Positions 1 through 13,095 of a DNA stretch of 64,000 nucleotides are shown here, in pieces. Both the position numbers and the translations under genes were made by a program. How positions within the stretch are numbered: the first letter of the stretch is position 1; each line of letters starts with the position of its first letter. Origin of the DNA: Vicia villosa (lineage: Eukaryota; Streptophyta; Magnoliopsida; Fabales; Fabaceae); NCBI RefSeq assembly GCF_029867415.1, contig NC_081183.1, positions 17,728,404-17,792,403 on the forward strand, written 5' to 3'. The notes below the pieces were generated by a model. The model made no database searches. It was not told the origin of the DNA and was given only the letters and a program-made list of their open reading frames with translations.

Positions 1-3000
1 AAAAACTTAAGTTATTATGAAAATTTCATGAAAATTAACTGAAAATTAACTGAAAATATAAATTAATTTTATAAACTCTTTTTAATTGTTTCATAAGTAC
101 TAGTGCTAGTTGATAAATTTAAGTAAAACCCAATCTATTATTATTTTTTTAAAGTCAACCCAAAGAGACTAAGTGGTCTAGAATATAAATTTTAATGAGA
201 ATACAACATTATTAAAACTGTTGAATGAAAACTTTGCTGCCTAATCATCCTTTAATCTTTGATAATTAATTTCTATAATTTCCCATGAAATACATACAAA
301 AATATGCATAGATTTACATCACTCATAAGGATCAAATCAAACATGCCATGGATTACAGCCACAACCAGTAAGAAGTGTAATACACTAATTTAAAACTAAT
401 TTAATTTGATATGATGTTTTTTGACATATTATAATTAATTTAATCTCTCCTCTAAACTATAACAAAATAATAATTAAACTCTCTATCATCAATTTCTTAA
501 TCAATAACTACAACGACATATTTTATCCTCTTTACATATAATTTTTCACTATTAAAAAAGTGAGATTTGTATGTGAAACATTTGGCAACTTTTTAGAATG
601 AGAGAGAAAAAAAATTAATCCCTTTTATTAGGTAAATAAAATAAGTTTCAATTTGCTCAAACATTCACCCACTAGGAGGGTGAATAATCATAGAAGACTT
701 TTCGTTTCCATTTAAAACTTATAGCAAGATTTCAATATAAGCAAAGATTATGTACTTGTAATTTTTAAAATAATAGTAACCACAAACAAAAATAATATTG
801 AGATGCGGCTAAATAATTTAAAATATTTTTTAAAAAATGGTGAAAACTAAATCAAATATTCTTGTACACAAATAAAAGATCAAATTGTTAAATGTACTCT
901 ACTTGATAAAATAATCAAGAAATGTTATATAATAAAAAAAACTATAACTTTTTCTTTTTCTTTTGTTACTCATAGGTTATATCCATTCTCTAAATCATTT
1001 AATTATTAGTTTGTGATGTTGTGGAAGTTGGGTCGTTTTAAACATGTACAATATAAATTACACTACATACTATATAGTTTTAAATTTATTACGGTTAACT
1101 ATGGCTAAATTTAATTTTTAAAAAATTGTTATAGTAATTTTTAAAAAAATGATATTAAGGAAAAAAAAATACAAACAGAACCAACAAGAAGGCCCCTTAA
1201 TTATAAAGCTTAATTTTAGGAGTGTCTTCTTTGTCCAACAAAAAATACATATGTAAATCATCGTGTAAAGACGGAAACCAAGTGAAATGTTTGTAATTCG
1301 TGATTATATAAAAATTATTTTTATTTTTATTTCGGTTAAATTTGAACTAACATATACTATATCCTTAACTTTAATACCCTTGAACTAACATATACTTTAT
1401 ATAAAGTCAAAAATAATAATAATAAAGCTTTTATATAAATGAAAAACAAATTGCCAACTATTATTTTTTATTTGGATGATACTTTTTATTTTAAAATTAT
1501 ATTTATTATTTTAAGTTAAATGAATTTCTCTATGTATGAGTAATTGAATTCTCTGTAAAAAAATTCACGATGCTAAAAAAAATAAAAATGTCAAAAGTTA
1601 AATGATATGAAAACATGTTAATTGAAGCAATATATAGTAAAATCTTAAGTCTTATGTCTCTTCAATGGAGAAATCTCAATCATATTTTACACATGAATGT
1701 TTCTCTTATGTTCACATACATTAGAACATCTATTAGCCTTTATATCGATTTCTTTTTACTTGGGTCATTTCAAAAATTCATAGGCACCTATTTTTACACA
1801 TATACTTCAACCGGTCAGAATTAAATAATACATTTTTGACAAAATTATATAAATATTTGAAAATTGAAAACTCTTACACAAATCACTTGTTTGTTAAATA
1901 TATCAAACATGTCTTAGTGACAAAAATAGGACAAACAATTAAGAAGCAAAATATTAAAATCTGAGTAATATTTATATGTAGCATATATATTTTCTGAATA
2001 ATTCAATATAAACTTGGTCCTATGAAGTTTACATTTATCAAACTCAATACAGTTATGCAAAATTAGTGCCTGATTAAAACCCTATAAAAAGTGACAGCTT
2101 AACAATATTCAGTAGAGTAGTAGCTAGTAGGATCAACGCAAACAAAAATTGATAAGTATATAATATAGGCTAGCTCAAACTAAATTTGTTACAGAACTGT
2201 GATAAGTATAATATATGGGCCAGGTGGATCCAGCCACACGTGAATGTGATAGTCAATGCAGTTAATTGACAATTTCCTACTACAATAATTTTAAGTTCAA
2301 TCTGTTAACTTATAGTGAAGAAAATTGTGTTCTGTTTGTATAAATTAATTAAAGTCATCAAAAGAATAGGAATGTCATGGAATTTTTTACATTAAAAAGT
2401 TTTGATGTAAATAAGATAAGCCTATAGGCTCACCAAGTCAATAGACTTGCACCGACTAAATAAATCTATATGTCTAAGGAAAATTTGAAATTATGTATTT
2501 AAGAAAAACTATAGACAATAAAATTAAAGATCTTTTAAGTTTAATAATTTTTAGGTTAAATATGCTTTAGTTTTTATAAAATTAGAAAGTTTTATTAGTT
2601 AGTCTATTAGTAATTAATGCTGAATTTAATATAAAAAATTACAGTTTAACCTAGTTCAATCTGCTGGAACTATGATCAGGACGGAGTTAGAACTACTTGA
2701 TATTATAACTAACTCTCAAACCAGATTATCCATGGGTTAGCTATTAGTGATGAAAAAGAATTACAAAGTTTTGTTTATTGTTTTTATAATTTTTTAAGAT
2801 GTGATAAATTATATATGAACTTTTTAAATGACTTAACACTCAAGACAAAATTAAGGAAAATTTTAAATTATAAATTAAATTTCGAACTCTAATTTTTTGG
2901 TGAACGAACCTTTTGTAATATTCTAAATATATCTTTATAAATATAAATTAACTTTACAACATGGACATAAATTGTTTACATGATAATTTCTAACAATATA

Positions 3001-3829
3001 AAAATGTAATTTTTTTATTAAAAAAAAAGAATTTTTTTATAATTTTATAGAAAGAAAGAAAATATTTAACTTATTAACTTTTATATTATCAAACAATACA
3101 AAATCAGCCAACACACATACATTCAAAAAAATATATAAATTAATGTAAATAAATTATTAATTAACATATATATAACTCAAAAGTATTAATAAAAGTTATT
3201 AATAAGTCGTCTCCGTACTAATTTGACAAACATTCACCAAAGTAATTTAATACCAATAGTTTGAAAAGATGTACATATTCATGAAGTAGACTAAATCCAT
3301 GAATGCCATCACAATCATATCTTCAAACCAAAAAAACTAAACAGTAAAATTATGGAATTTTGACATTGTTTGGCAAAAATAAGGCAATTGGTGGAAACTT
3401 TGACAATATCATAAACTATATATTTTTTTATGGTTAGGTAACATAAGTTCCTCAAATTTAGGTATTGAATTTTGGTGCAAGGATCACGTGTGCATCATAA
3501 ATGTCTTAATGGAAAGGGAATTTGGAACAATTTGCTGTTGAAGAAAAATGTGTTAATAGATTCTATGAACTAACTCAATTAAAAGTCCAATCATATAACA
3601 ATTTAATATTCTATTGAAGTCATGTTTTGCTACATTAAGTGTTCTAAACAACAGTACTATAATTGTTTGAATAAGATAATTATGTAATTTTTATATTAAT
3701 AGAAAATTTATCATAGTAAAATAAGACAATATATAGTTAGACTCTTGTACATTTTTGTTGTACAAAATTCTCTTCCACAACATTTTTTATCTGTTTTTAA
3801 TGAACACGGATAAATTTATTTGATACTAT
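1..3829. other. AT-rich intergenic spacer
   Basis: I see no gene here. Both strands are stop-rich. The only longer open frame (1615-1824) has low-complexity, AT-driven composition and no recognisable motif. Scattered poly-A and poly-T runs are the main structure. No tRNA-like boxes or terminal repeats were found. Confidence 0.6.
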
Positions 3830-4530
3830 GTTATAAAATATATTTTAAAAAATTAAAATTAGTTATTAATTTTAAAATAATAATAATTACATAAATTCAA
3901 TTGTATTTAACTACAAAGAGAAAAAAAATATGTGAGATGAAAAAAAAATTAATATTTAAAAATAAAAATTTTATCTTTTAAAGTAAAGTAATTGATGATT
4001 AAAATAAAATATGTATTATCTTGATAATGATCAGTGAGATATTTATATATAGATGTAAATTTGAAATGAGTTATTTAATTATAAAATAAAAAATAATTAT
4101 ATAAATTGAATTGTATTAAATAATCATGCAAAAAAAATACTCGTGAGAAGAAGAAAGAAAAAAAAAATTAATATTTTGAAATAAGGATTTTGTCTTTCAA
4201 ATCAAAATAAATTGTTGATTAAAATAAAATAGATATTGTGCTAATAATAATCAATGAAATAAAAAAATTATTTGATACAATATAAAATGTATTTAGATAG
4301 ACATGAAAAATTTAAAATTATTTACTTAATTATAAAATGAATAATAATCATATAAATTTAATTGTATTAAATAATCATATAAAAAGAAGAAAAAAAAGAA
4401 CCGTAAGATGGAGAAAAAAAATTAATATTTAAAAGTAATGATTATGTCTCAAATTAAAGCAATGATCGATTAAAATAAAATAGATATTATATTAATAGTC
4501 ACCCGTGAGATAAAATAAATTGTTAATTTT
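3830..4530. repeat. Degenerate AT-rich tandem repeat, about three copies of ~240-250 bp
   Basis: A block containing a purine-rich run, then 'ttaatatttaaaa', then 'gattaaaataaaatannta', then 'aattgtatta', recurs with starts near 3,840, 4,080 and 4,330. Copies differ by many substitutions and small indels, so the array is old. No coding content. Confidence 0.5.
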
Positions 4531-4806
4531 ATTAAAATTAAAAATAGATTATTAGTATTTAAGTGATGATAAATAAATAGAAAAAATAAAAATAAAAATG
4601 AGAAAGTGTGGAAAAAATATATGTAATTTGAAATTTTAATCAATAGAGAGAATAAATAAGTGTAATATTTAGTTGTGATTTAACTGTAAAAGTTGAAAAA
4701 TGAATATTACATGTTAATCTAAAAAAGAGTTAGATATATAATATAATATTAAAATTCAATACACGTCATGTTATAATAGAAAATAGAGTTAATATCATTT
4801 TTTACC

Positions 4807-5058
4807 CTTATAATATAGGCGAAATTCGATTTACTCTCTCGTAATATTATTTTTACTTTTTTTCTGTAATATATATTTTTTAGATTAATCCCATAAGCGT
4901 GCAAATAAAACATCAAATCTGGGAGAAAATTAAACAAAAAAATATTACATGGGTAGACTTTACACTTAAAGGACAAAAGACATAATATTTTTATATTTCA
5001 AGGTGGTATTTGGAAGAAAAAAAATTATAGGGAAAAACGAATTTCGCCTGTATTACAA
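4807..5058. mobile_element. MITE candidate (~250 bp)
   Basis: Imperfect terminal inverted repeats: the left end reads TAATATAGGCGAAATTCG (about 4811-4828), and the reverse complement of about 5039-5055 reads TAATACAGGCGAAATTCG. The interior is AT-rich and non-coding. A target duplication could not be defined, so the exact ends and superfamily are open. Confidence 0.5.
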
Positions 5059-5894
5059 TTGTATATTTAATCTAGAAAATGAAAATAAAAAAGATAAATA
5101 TTATTTGATTATTAAATGTTATTTTCTTCCTATAAATAATTTATAATGAAATAACAAATTTAGAGACTTCATTGAGTTGATTATTAATGGAATAATAGTT
5201 TATGAGTATAAAATAAAAGGAGAGAATACCTAATATTGCAATTTTCTTGGTCAAGCACTAACTGTTTCGACTTTTTAGTGTTGGATTGAACCTGACATGA
5301 ATTGAATGGATATTATTTGTGACTTATTTAAATATGAAGTTCCAAAAATTAGGTAGTTTTGCATTCATTTCACACTAGTGGCCGATTTTTGCTTGGAAAA
5401 ATTAAGAGAATTTCTTCACCCACCTCCCAACCTTCTTGGCCACCTCCGGTGAATTTACCACAATACCCCTTGTTTCGGAAGTTCATTTCCGAAACTGTAC
5501 TTTTTTTCTTGAAAAAGGTGTTTTCGGAAATGAACTTCCGAAAACGTGTTTTTTTTAATATAAAATATTGATTTCGGAGATGCATCTCCGAAATAAAGTG
5601 ACTTTTTCAGAAAATGTGGTGTTTCGGAAGTTCATCTCCGAACGCACCCCCCTGGGGAATTCGGAAATGAACTTCCGAAAATATGTCTGGACAGAATAAA
5701 ACGAAAAACAACAACAATTCGCTTTATTTAATCGGGTGAAGATTACAACGATAATATTACATAAAATTAAAGTTACATATTGTTCAACACGGGTAAGTGG
5801 GGATGAGAGAGTGGTGGGGAGAAAAAAAGACTTCCAACGAAAATTAAAGTTACAATTCGCTTTATTTAATCGGGTGAAGATTACAACGATAATA

Positions 5895-6258
5895 TTATCA
5901 TCTTAGTTTTTGGAAGTGGTAACCCGGGTCGGAACATATGACGGAGGAGGTGGGTGTCCGGAGGAAGAAGAACCGGAGGTACATCCACCGCGACACAAAG
6001 GAGCCAATCAATGTAAGCTATAGTTTATCATTATCATCAGGGGACGTCATTACAAAAAATTGGGAAAAAAATCTTATTATTTTTAATCTTTATTTTTTAG
6101 AAATGACGTCCCCAGATGATAATGATAAACTATAGCTTACATTGATTGGCTCATTTGTCTCGCGGTGGACGTACCTCCGGTTCTTCTTCCTCCGGACATC
6201 CACCTCCTCCGTCATATGTTCCAGCCCCGGTTACCACTTCCAAAAACTAAGATGATAA
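5895..6258. repeat. Internal inverted repeat (two 157-bp arms, 50-bp loop)
   Basis: The left arm 5895-6051 and the reverse complement of the right arm 6102-6258 align end to end with equal length and only scattered mismatches (for example CGGGTCGGAAC against CGGGGCTGGAAC). The loop 6052-6101 is AT-rich. Transcription across it would give a long double-stranded stem. Confidence 0.85.
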
Positions 6259-6387
6259 ATCCAATACAAAAACATTATTCGATACAATCCGAAATCAGAA
6301 CAAAACAAGACACGTCAAACAAGACAAAAGCATGTTATTCTGCCCGACGAGCGTTACAAAATACACATCAAACAAAATAAAAACACG

Positions 6388-6639
6388 TTATTCTTCCCGA
6401 CGAGCGAACTCCTCCGAATGAAGATAATTATACCAATCCTCATCCCACTCAGTATCAGAACCATCAGCGTTGATCACGCCTGAAGGCTGCGAAGCAGAAC
6501 CAGTCAAAAGCTTCTTCTTCTCCTTCTTCTCCTTCACCTCCTTCACCTCCTTCACCTCTTTCACCTCTTTCACCTCCTTCTTTGAAGAACCCTTTCTTCC
6601 CTTAGCGTCAGTCCTGCGTGCTGGTTGGTTGCCTGACAT
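6388..6639 (-). pseudogene. Lys/Glu-rich frame inside the MULE (83 codons)
   Basis: An open frame starts MSGNQPARRTDAKGRKG and continues with a five-fold Lys-Glu-Val pattern, then an acidic tail with a DTEWDEDWYNYL segment. The repeat comes from the tandem CCTTCACCT-type sequence at ~6530-6580. I recognise no family. It may be the C-terminal relic of the element's former protein or a captured host fragment. No catalytic residues are visible. Confidence 0.3.
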
Positions 6640-7297
6640 GTTCCTGTAAACAATTGAAATTGATTAATATGAGAGACAAAATAAAAAACAAAAAAATTTG
6701 AACTTCTGATACATTTCGGAAGTTCATTTCCGAAAACTGGGATGGAGGTGTTTTCGGAAATGAACTTCCGAAACACCCCTGCGATGGGATTTTCTGCAAC
6801 TTCCATGGCAGACCCCTAAACCAAACTTCAAAACAAATCAAAATGCTTCTAAACAACCTAAATACTACTAACAACCTAACCATATATCATTTATACAATT
6901 AAAACCCTAAATAACATGCATTTGAATAATAGATCTAAAAATTTCAAAACTTACAAAGTGTTAGGATTGAGGGCTTTTGAATGTTGTTTAGCAGTGTGAT
7001 TGGAGCCTTGATGGAGCTTTGGAATTCTGTTTGCACAAATTTTCGCCTTTGCCACTTTTTGTTTTGATTTAGGGTAAATGATTGGGGGAGGGGGAGTGTT
7101 TTGATAAATCTGCAGAAATCGCAGTATTTCGGAAGTGAACTTCCGAAATAATTGTTTCGGAAATGAACTTCCGAAGTAAGTCAATTTTTTTAAAAAAACA
7201 CGCTTTCGGAAATGAACTTCCGAAGCAGGGGTAGTTTTGGTTTTTCGCAGGAGGTGACCACCCATAGGGAGGTGGGTAAAGAAATTTTCAAAATTAA

Positions 7298-10182
7298 ATA
7301 TTGCCTAGAGGATGCATTATTATTGAAACCGACAAAAACCTTACTAAAGAGGAGTCTTTTGATTCTTAATATATCACTAAAGAGAAGTATTGTAGACAAT
7401 AGAACCTTTACTTGTAGATATTCATCTTAACACGTTGAAAATTTGATGGGAAAATTCGACTTTATTAGATTTATATTTGAGTTTGAATTTTTTATTATTA
7501 TAAAATATTAGAATAAATCATATTATGGGAACACTAATACTCTTCTGGACTTACTCCATTTATATTAATATGTATTTTTTATTAAATCTTATAATTTAGA
7601 ATATTATTTCCAAGATTAATGATTTGATATTTTACCTTTTATTTTATTATTTGAAATATGTAAATTGTATGATTAAAAATTTTATGATTGTTTTATTTTT
7701 TTATTTATAATGTAATTTGATGATAAAAATAATTATTTTATTTAAAAAATTATTTACATTGTAAAGAGCGAGACGGAGAAACTCAAACCTAACTCTAATT
7801 TATTTGATACGGGTTTGAGGTTTAATTTTTCGACGTTGATAAAAATCATTGTGTGTGGGTGTAATGTGTTTGAGATCTTAAGAGTTTTATATTAAAAGAG
7901 AAAAATTACAAACAAAATTAAATGTCTGGATGGAGTTTTTATTTATAAACTGATTTTGTCGATCCAAATTTTAAGATAATATTTGATTTTATTTGGTCAT
8001 TTGTTATCATATGATATTAAGTCACTTGAGACTCATAGTGACTTATATATCACGACACAGTGGCTGGATGAAGAATATATATTTTATCTCTTAAATTTTG
8101 AAGAAATTAACTAGGCTACTACGTAATAGAATCCATTGAATTTTGCTTCAATTTTGCTTCCTTGCTAACACAAATAAAAGAGGTGAATCTGAAGGTTGCT
8201 TCCTGTCCAAAAAAATTGACTTTCACATTTTGGAATTTCACAACGGTAAAGGGTTTAGTCTCAAACCTTGCTTGTTTTTTCTATTTAAAACAAGGTTTAT
8301 CGTACGTGTTACATGATCATCAAAGTTTGCTCTTGTTCCTGGTTGTGCGATTATGTTCTTTTATACGATTATCATGTTTCTGGAAGGAACAAGAATCAAC
8401 TGTGATATTTTTTATCTGACAATTATGCAGATGTATCACTTTAAATTGCATGGCTTTATAAGGTTGCTTCTATCAGAAGGTTCTTCTTCCTTCTTTTTTT
8501 CAATATCTTCCATTATTCCTACTCTTCTTGTTTTTACTCTTAATTTTCTTTTATCAGGTTGTGGCAGGATGCACAAAATCTTGTTTATCTCATCAAAGAG
8601 CTCGATAGGATTATTGGTCAGGTTAGGAACTTTCACTCATTCCTCTTCTTGTTGTTATTAATCATTTTGGTATGAATTATTGTTGTTGAATGAAGTTAGG
8701 GATCCTAATTTTTGTTGATTTATGTAATTTCATTTGAATTTCATAACTATTTGATCGTGTGCGTATTTTTATTGAGCACTTAAATTGTGTAGAACTACTT
8801 CAGAGAATCATTTAGTTTTGTGATTTATCGAAGTCACTTAGTTAGGGACACACGCATAGGGTTTGACTCAATAGGACTTGGCGGTGCTTTTCTAATTTTT
8901 GTTCTGGCCAAATTAACCATGTGGTTTTCATTCTAGGGACAATCTGATATATCAGTGAATGATACATTGAAGATCATAGTCTGCATGTGAATTAAATTGA
9001 CATGTTACAAAAATTAACAAGAAGATAGTAATTGTCATTTGATTTTTTTTAATATTTGTGTTGGTTTTTGTTAGCTTCTTAACTTCTTTTGTGACTATAC
9101 TATTTGATTATGTGTTATTTAGGGAACAACATAAAAATCTTGATGCACTTAAGGTGGACATGACACAAGAAACTCCTACTCAAGAGCCACTGCAACAACA
9201 TGTAACCTTTATATGCAATGATGTACCTTGTTTTACAAGTTATGTAACTGTGTTATTAAATGATGTATGTTGTTGAATGAAATATGTAAATCAGTTAATG
9301 TATTAAATTTGGAACGATGGAGTTTTTAATATGTCGTGATTTAGTCTTATAAAAAATTTAGACCTAAATATTGAATCATTTAATAGAATGGATTTTTTTG
9401 AGAACAAATCAAAAATATATTTGGGCCTAAATATTGAATCACTCCATTAACCTGGAATATTTGTCCATATTAATCTGAACCCATATAAATTAAACTTGTC
9501 TAAACTAAATATTAAATTGGGCAAAAATGGGTCTTTAAAGGCTACCCATGGTTTGGGTTGGATGGTGTTTTAGGCCTAAACCCGCCCAACCCAACCCATT
9601 GTCCAGTCATAACTTGAGTTACCATTAATGGGTCAATCTCATTGGATAGAGTGGATGAATGTTACTATGCTTAACCTTTAATAATAGCATAATAATACAC
9701 GTAAATTTCATTTGAAATGGTTTAGAAATTTTAATTTTATACACTCTAATCCATTAGAAATTGTATGAATTTTTTTACAGAAATCAAGCCAATGTCTCAT
9801 CTAGGTTTTATATTACTAACCATTTGCAATTTCAGTGGTGTTATCAAGCTGGGATGTGGAATTGTGGCTCGTGCTCTTTCAAAGAAAACATATCAAACAA
9901 ACAACAATAGCAACCTAGCCTTATCCCATTAAATACTACTATAGAAACTACTTTTTATGACAGTGATTTCACCTCACATATCAAAAAATCAAGGTATAAT
10001 TCTTAGACATGCCATGTTTTTTTTCTTAAAAAAATATACAACATATTCTGTCAGTTTTTTTTAAAACCGATGGGTAAACTTATAGAGTGTACATGCTTCA
10101 AATCCCAACAACTTCATATTATGTTTTTATTTCAAAAGTTGCACCTTCCTGATAATCTAATAATACGCCACATTTCATCTCG
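7298..10182. other. Spacer with a possible relic of two exons
   Basis: Mostly AT-rich spacer. Two short exon-like pieces lie on the plus strand. At 8558-8616, after a pyrimidine-rich TTATCAG, a frame reads LWQDAQNLVYLIKEL and ends at a possible donor. At 9123-9202, after TTATTTAG, a frame reads EQHKNLDALKVDM followed by a Gln/Thr-rich stretch. Both look more protein-like than their surroundings, but I cannot name a family or connect them into a gene. Around 9,540-9,600 there is a GGGT/ACCC-rich patch. Nothing else is supported. Confidence 0.25.
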
Positions 10183-10352
10183 GTATTGATTTGACACCAA
10201 ATCTCAACTATTAAAAGAATTGATCAAACGGTCATATTAAATAAAATTATAAAAAAATATATAGTCTATTTTTCCCCTAAAAAATATGCTATTTATATGA
10301 CCGCTTGATCAATTACTATTAACGGTTGAGATTTAGTATCAAATTAAACTTT
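10183..10352. mobile_element. MITE (~170 bp)
   Basis: The left end (about 10188-10232) and the reverse complement of the right end (about 10300-10345) share ATTTGA-(C/T)A-C-(C/T)AAATCTCAAC and ATTGATCAA-CGGTCATAT, so the terminal inverted repeats span about 45 bp. The centre is AT-rich with no coding. It directly precedes the (TA)n tract. Target duplication not resolved. Confidence 0.65.
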
Positions 10353-10373
10353 GACACCTTTGTGTCATTTGAT

Positions 10374-10476
<103 letters not shown>

Positions 10477-10491
10477 TAAAGCATTCAATTT

Positions 10492-12613
10492 TGTAACACC
10501 CCAAATCTACCCCACAATTAACACGAAAAATCAGAGTATAAAAGTCTCAAAACGAACATCACATTTGAGGCATCACAATTTCGACTTAAACCAAATCATA
10601 AACATGCTCATAATTCATAGATACATAACACATATGTTGGAGGAAAAACTCACAACTCATTAGTCATTCAATTCAAACAACTTAGAAACGTCGCAGCGGA
10701 ATTCATTAGCAACATAAACCAAAATATCGCATCTATGCCAATCATGACAATCAACAAATCTCATAAGGATGTAACAAAATGATCCAATAAGAGGTAACTA
10801 TATTCGAATATAACAACAAGAAACAATAAGATAACATGACACAATCAAAACAAGCTAGACGTTCCCCGATTGCTACGTATCAGAGCATCGACACACCAAC
10901 TCGAGCTAGTAGGTACACGACTACTCCACGTCATTACCTGCATGTTACCAACAAGGGGTAACATTCAAATAGAAGGGGTGAGATATCATTCATTTTAAAG
11001 AAACGTATGATAATATTCAAAGCATAGTAAAGATCATACATATATCACCACTTCCCATCATATAACATGTTATCAACAATTCACATAATTCAAACATCTT
11101 ACAAAACGGTAACTATGTCAATAACCAAGTATGACAACATATTCCACTCACAATTATGAATTCAATACATCACAATGATATCTCATCATCACATCACAAC
11201 AAACACACATTCCAAGCAACATCAAATGCAATTCAAATGTGACTCGACTTATGCAAATGCATGTGGTACCATTCGGAGTAAAACTCCCAACTTAAACAAT
11301 TGCCATTGGGACAACTTAAACATTTGCCATATAGGCCAACTTAAACATTTGCCACTTGGGCCAACTTAAACAATGCAATGGATGCGACTCAATGATGCAC
11401 ACCCACATTCACACTTAAACAACTTAATCAACTTAAACGACATAATTGACTTGAACGCCTTAATCAACTTCAACGACATAAATCAATATTGAAATCCAAC
11501 ATCAACAACATCGACAACATCAACGTTATCACTCACGGTAATTCAATGCATTTCCAACGTATATTCACGGCATTCAACACATTAATTGCTCAACTACTCA
11601 AAACATCATCAACATATCAACATACAAGTTACGGAAGACTTAATAAAAGATTTCCAAAGTTTTGCAAAGCATGTACAATAGATAGACATCGATTTAAGCT
11701 TCACGGAGGTTCAAACGGCACTTAAAAACGAATTACGGATCAAAAAATACATCATTTCAAAGTTTGGACAAGTTTTGTAAAACAGGATCCGCTTAGCGGC
11801 TTCAAGCGCGCTTATGCTCATTGAAATTCAACAAGCACGCTTCAAGCGGCGTGTGGCTGAGGCGTTTTGCGAAACAGGCTCCGCTTAGCGGACTGGCTCC
11901 GCTCAGCGAGCCTCTTTATTTTTCAAAATGAAACAGCATCCGCTTAGCGAGCCCGAGCCCGCTTAGCGAGAGCGCGATTATGCAGAAAAATAATTGCAGC
12001 AACAGACCTGCGTAATCACCCTTCCCTCACCGAAGACTCATTCAAATCAACAATTAAACATGTATAAACACGAAATCCATCATCATCTATCATCAAACAT
12101 CAATCAAAACACAATTTCAATCAAAGATTTCATGCATTTTCATCATAAACCCTAAAGTTTTACACAAAGATAATCCATGGTTAAACATACAATCCAACCC
12201 ACCCTAAACATCATCATACATCCCTTTAGCATGAAAGAATCCCACCCTTACCTTAAATTTTGGATTGAAGTCAACTCTATCTTCAACCTTGAGATTATCC
12301 TCTTCTCTTCTCTCTTTTCTTCTTTCACCAAAATCCCCAAAAATGAGTTTTAATTCTATTCTTCTCTAAAACCCTTGTTTTATAAAACTCTTACTCTCTT
12401 CCTAATTACTAATGGGCTTTAATTAACACTCCCCACTTACTAATGCCAACTTAGGCCCAATAATTCATCTAACCCATTAACTCATGTTATTTACTATTAA
12501 AACTTGATATATAACACAAATATCACATAAGCATATAATTTACCACTTAATGATTAAATAAATCACATAGCACATAATTAAATAAAATACTTAAATGAAA
12601 AACGGGCGTTACA
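10492..12613 (-). mobile_element. Solo LTR of a Ty3/gypsy (Tekay-like) element
   Basis: The 2,122-bp block begins TGTAACACCCC and ends GGGCGTTACA (TG...CA) and is flanked by an exact 5-bp duplication AATTT at 10487-10491 and 12614-12618. No internal region, PBS or second LTR is present, so this is the recombination footprint of a complete element. Read on the minus strand it begins TGTAACGCCCG and has the same length and layout as the LTRs at 32,371 and 37,855, including a GC-rich motif cluster, which suggests the same lineage and a minus orientation. Confidence 0.88.
11786..11985. repeat. GC-rich palindromic motif cluster in the solo LTR
   Basis: The motif CCGCTTAGCGG and close variants (CGCTTAGCGA, CGCTCAGCGA, and related GCGCGCTTATGC) occur at least six times in 200 bp, in an otherwise AT-rich LTR. 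The Tekay-like LTRs at 32,930-33,125 and 38,415-38,610 have a GC-rich cluster of different sequence (GCGCCGCGAA) at the corresponding place. Confidence 0.75.
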
Positions 12614-12663
12614 AATTTCACTTGTCTAAATAACGCAAACATAGCTCTAATGAATAGCCTTTA

Positions 12664-12742
12664 ACAAGAGAGCCCTAAACAACGAAAGCCATAAACACAA
12701 ATCATCTTCAATACGAAGATGATATGTATTTAGGGCTCTCGT
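12664..12742. repeat. Short imperfect hairpin
   Basis: GAGAGCCCTAAA near 12669 pairs with TTTAGGGCTCTC near 12732, and ATCATCTTC pairs with GAAGATGAT around the loop. The arms differ by about 15 nt, so the stem is bulged. It could be a degenerate foldback element. Confidence 0.5.
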
Positions 12743-12825
12743 TTCTTTTTCAGAGATCCAAATCATTTTCTTTCACTTCTTCTTCAGAGGTCTGACACGT
12801 CAAACATCACTACTCAAATTATTGT

Positions 12826-13095
12826 TATTGTTGAGATCCAAAACCATTGAGGTTTTATCTTCTTGTTGTTTAAACATATTTATGTTATAGGTTTATTAAT
12901 GTTATTGTTATTGTTGAGACCCATTATTGAGACCCTAAACCAATCCTAGAGGTTTAATATTGTTGTTGTTGTTTAAAAAAATTTATGTTATATGTTTATT
13001 GATGTTGTTGTTGTTGAGAACCTAAACCCTAAATGTTTAATTTTGTTCTTGTTGTTGTTTAAACATAATTATGTTATAGATTTACTGGTGATGTT
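12826..13095. repeat. Tandem repeat, about three copies of ~90-100 bp
   Basis: Each copy runs TTGTTGAGA(T/C)CC...GGTTTAAT...TTGTTGTTTAAA...TTTATGTTATA...TTTATTGATGTT. Copies start near 12831, 12915 and 13011 and differ by 10-20%. No coding function is apparent. Confidence 0.6.

Larger units (their letters stand above)
5470..7225. repeat. Dispersed ~20-bp palindrome family inside the MULE
   Basis: A near-perfect palindrome of the form TTCGGAAGTTCATTTCCGAA occurs about ten times: near 5479, 5522, 5571, 5622, 5660, 6715, 6752, 7128, 7155 and 7204. Copies cluster within ~300 bp of the left end and ~580 bp of the right end, and are absent from the middle. Both orientations and small variants (GATGCATC, GTGAAC cores) occur. 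Each could form a tight hairpin or be a symmetric protein-binding site. Confidence 0.85.
5406..7289. mobile_element. Non-autonomous Mutator-like (MULE) element
   Basis: The left end (5406-5428) and the reverse complement of the right end (7267-7289) match at 21 of 23 bases, starting GA(G/A)AATTTCTT. They are flanked by an identical 8-bp duplication AAAATTAA at 5398-5405 and 7290-7297. A TIR starting GAGA plus an 8-9 bp duplication is typical of MULEs. The 1,884-bp interior has no transposase frame. It holds a 157-bp foldback, ten copies of a 20-bp palindrome near both ends, and a short Lys/Glu-rich minus-strand frame. A 45-bp block beginning 'caattcgctttatttaatcg' is directly repeated at about 5716 and 5854. 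Confidence 0.8.
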
